Source: Opitutaceae bacterium
Lineage (GTDB): Bacteria; Verrucomicrobiota; Verrucomicrobiia; Opitutales; Opitutaceae
DNA: 45,433 nucleotides
Direction: 5' to 3'
NCBI GenBank assembly: GCA_028281165.1
Contig: JANQKI010000040.1
Span: 1 to 45,433, forward strand
The position numbers and the translations under genes were made by a program. The notes below the pieces were generated by a model, which saw nothing but the letters and a program-made list of their open reading frames with translations, was not told where the DNA came from and did no database searches. Position 1 is the first letter of the stretch. Every line of letters begins with the position of its first letter. Shown here piece after piece: positions 43,923 to 45,433 of the stretch.

Positions 43923-45235
43923 CCGACACCTCCTCGCAGCAATCGGCGATGGAATATCGCCGAAGACGCTACGATGCAAACAGCTCCGAGAGTCAGCAGC
44001 TTAAGGCATTGCCCCGCCCAAGCCACATTGGCCGCTCCTCGCTCTATAGCTTGGGCGGGTCCGATAAACCAGGCAGTAGGCATGTAGGGAGTGATGTTTT
44101 CGCGGATCGCATCGGGCAGCATCTCGGCTTGCAGCATGCCGCCTCCGAGAATGGCGATCCCCATCACGACCACCATATTTATGGTATCCGCTCGCTTCTC
44201 CTTGCCGGCCAGCCCCGCGAGGAGGCTCGTCAATCCCGCCGAGCAAATGGAAAAGGAAAGGATCAGGGCCGACAATTCCAGCGGACGATGCCACCAGAAC
44301 TGAAAGATGAGAGCGCTGCCGCCAAACATGACAACCGCGGCGATCAACGTCACCACTACAACAAGTATCCCTTTCTCCACTACGAATGGGAGTGATCCAT
44401 CATGGATCGACGCGAACCGCCGTAGCGTCCCGAACCTTCCCTCGCGGTACATGTCGCTAGTCAAGCTGTTCGAGATGATCAGCATGAAGGTGCAGCCAAG
44501 ACCCACGTAGATATAGGCGAAGAGATTGAATTTTCGCTCTTCTTCCTTCTCGTCTTCCGCCTCTGATCCTGAGCCTGTCGCAGGAGAACGTGTCTCGCTC
44601 CCGAACCAGACCAAAGGAGGATTCAAGTAGTCCTTGACCGCTTCAAGTCTTTCCATCGCGTCGGTCGCCACTTCGGTGAAGATCGCTGCGTTCCACAACA
44701 ATGCGTCTTCCTTTAGACCCTCCTCCAGCTTTTCGTCCAGTGCCACAATATCATCGCGAAAATTCCGCGATAGCGCATTCAGAACCGTGACCACCGCTTC
44801 CATCCCTTGTTCGATGATTGCTGGATAGACAGACTCTGCTGGGTTCTTGATGAGCTCGATCCTCAAGGGCTCCTCCCCGCCCTCGAGGTACTGACTCGTC
44901 ATGCCTTCTGGAAAGACCAGCACCGCGCTAAGCTCGCTGTCCTCGATCAAAGCCATCGCCTCCTTACGCTCGAGAAATTGCACGTCGAAATGCTCTGCCA
45001 TCTGTGGATTGCTGGCTGTGCCTTCCAGAAACCGAGTGAGGATCGATTCGTCCTCATCGACGATCGCCATCTTGATCGGAGCCATGCCAGAGCCGCTGCC
45101 TCCGCCGCTCCCGCCAAACACCAATCCGATCATACCGACGATCAACATCGACATCCCGATCTGAATCAGGATAGCAGTTGGCCTTCGCCGAATGCGTTGC
45201 AAATCCTTAACTAGCAAAATACGTAACAGATTCAT
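43919..45235 (-). CDS. ABC-2 type transporter permease (first permease of operon)
   Basis: 438 residues, ATG 45235, 5 bp after the ATPase stop. TM1 is at ~22-41 (AILIQIGMSMLIVGMIGLVF) and is followed by a Gly/Ser-rich linker. A periplasmic domain of ~200 residues includes an acidic, Lys/Glu-rich segment (SGSEAEDEKEEERK). The C-terminal half holds the membrane bundle (FNLFAYIYVGLGCTFMLIIS, YREGRFGTLRRFASI coupling segment, ILVVVVTLIAAVVMFGGSAL, LSALILSFSICSAGLTSLLA, MVVVMGIAILGGGML). It pairs with the downstream permease as a heterodimeric ABC-2 exporter. The substrate is unknown. Confidence 0.9.
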   Translation of the reverse strand: MNLLRILLVKDLQRIRRRPTAILIQIGMSMLIVGMIGLVFGGSGGGSGSGMAPIKMAIVDEDESILTRFLEGTASNPQMAEHFDVQFLERKEAMALIEDSELSAVLVFPEGMTSQYLEGGEEPLRIELIKNPAESVYPAIIEQGMEAVVTVLNALSRNFRDDIVALDEKLEEGLKEDALLWNAAIFTEVATDAMERLEAVKDYLNPPLVWFGSETRSPATGSGSEAEDEKEEERKFNLFAYIYVGLGCTFMLIISNSLTSDMYREGRFGTLRRFASIHDGSLPFVVEKGILVVVVTLIAAVVMFGGSALIFQFWWHRPLELSALILSFSICSAGLTSLLAGLAGKEKRADTINMVVVMGIAILGGGMLQAEMLPDAIRENITPYMPTAWFIGPAQAIERGAANVAWAGQCLKLLTLGAVCIVASSAIFHRRLLRGGVG

Positions 45236-45240
45236 CGATA

Positions 45241-45433
45241 CTACTCCCTCAGGTCTCGACCCGTAAGCTGAAGAAAAGCGTCATTCAAGCTGGGCCGCTT
45301 GAAAGTGACATTCTCCAAGCGAACCGGCAGCGCCAGCAATTTCTTGAGGCCCTCTGCAGGGTCTCCGCTGCCGTTGGCCGCTACGACTATCTGCGTATCC
45401 GATTTCTGGATTATTCGGAATGAATCGCTAAAA
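45241..45433 (-). CDS. ABC transporter ATP-binding protein, C-terminal part (cut by window edge)
   Basis: 63 residues are visible, continuing beyond the right end of the window. The sequence RLENVTFKRPSLNDAFLQLT followed by GRDLRE and a TAG is the characteristic tail of drug- or lipid-type ABC-2 ATPases. The Walker and signature motifs lie outside the window. Five bases separate its stop from the first permease, so it heads this operon. Confidence 0.88.
   Translation of the reverse strand, partial: FSDSFRIIQKSDTQIVVAANGSGDPAEGLKKLLALPVRLENVTFKRPSLNDAFLQLTGRDLRE

Noticed and set aside
1-45433. CRISPR array, tRNA, rRNA, integrase or insertion sequence
   Set aside because: No regularly spaced repeats, tRNA-like cloverleaf, conserved rRNA sequence or transposase/integrase motif was seen. 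The repeats at 4433-5155 are irregular in spacing and orientation.

Overview
The window reads as a chromosomal segment of a heterotrophic, probably marine Verrucomicrobiota bacterium, most likely in or near the Opitutales/Puniceicoccales. This is inference from gene content. The indicators are a TonB-dependent receptor with an ELSPF-type TonB box and no SusD partner, several PVC-type beta-propeller/HEAT/CxxCH proteins, a PAS-AraC regulator, many exported type I sulfatases and Tat-exported enzymes. No rRNA, tRNA, CRISPR array or transposase was found.

Layout. (1) 1-4432: the end of a tandem esterase-like protein, a sulfatase, a secreted right-handed beta-helix protein with a GH28-like acidic motif, and a secreted dienelactone-hydrolase-like protein. 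(2) 4433-5325: about 0.9 kb of non-coding, repeat- and hairpin-rich DNA. (3) 5326-7281: an orphan chemoreceptor with a NIT-like sensor. (4) 12097-7391, minus strand: an OmpR-type response regulator, a histidine kinase, then a membrane-anchored DJ-1/PfpI protein and a membrane-anchored amidohydrolase. The same 18-bp box lies in front of both transcription units. (5) 12196-21060: a large FG-GAP/ASPIC-UnbV protein, divergent from three plus-strand genes. Those three are two haem-binding propeller proteins with a Tat-signal enolase-superfamily dehydratase between them, which suggests periplasmic sugar oxidation and dehydration. (6) 21256-33818: a glycan-utilisation block with a GH43-like enzyme, four consecutive sulfatases, a LacI-type regulator with a palindromic operator at its start codon, and a divergent TonB-dependent receptor ending in a clear terminator. 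(7) 34029-34745: a Tat-exported intradiol-dioxygenase-like protein. (8) 35185-42429: a PAS-AraC regulator, then a tight gene set made of the two halves of a Tm-1-like system (TIM-barrel PEP-hydrolase-like protein and UPF0261/Tm-1-like protein) and a 1377-residue ThuA/SGNH/propeller/HEAT/cytochrome c fusion. (9) 42452-45433, minus strand: a decayed remnant and an ABC-2 exporter operon (partial ATPase and two permeases).

Working together (inference). Sulfated glycan fragments would be desulfated and trimmed by the exported sulfatases, the GH43-like enzyme and the beta-helix protein, then imported by the TonB-dependent receptor under LacI-type control. Some sugars could be oxidised and dehydrated in the periplasm by the haem propellers and the Tat-exported dehydratase. 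The strongest candidates for undescribed biology are the two-component system with identical boxes controlling an envelope DJ-1/amidohydrolase pair, the Tm-1-like pair linked to a giant periplasmic fusion enzyme, and the propeller/dehydratase/propeller module.
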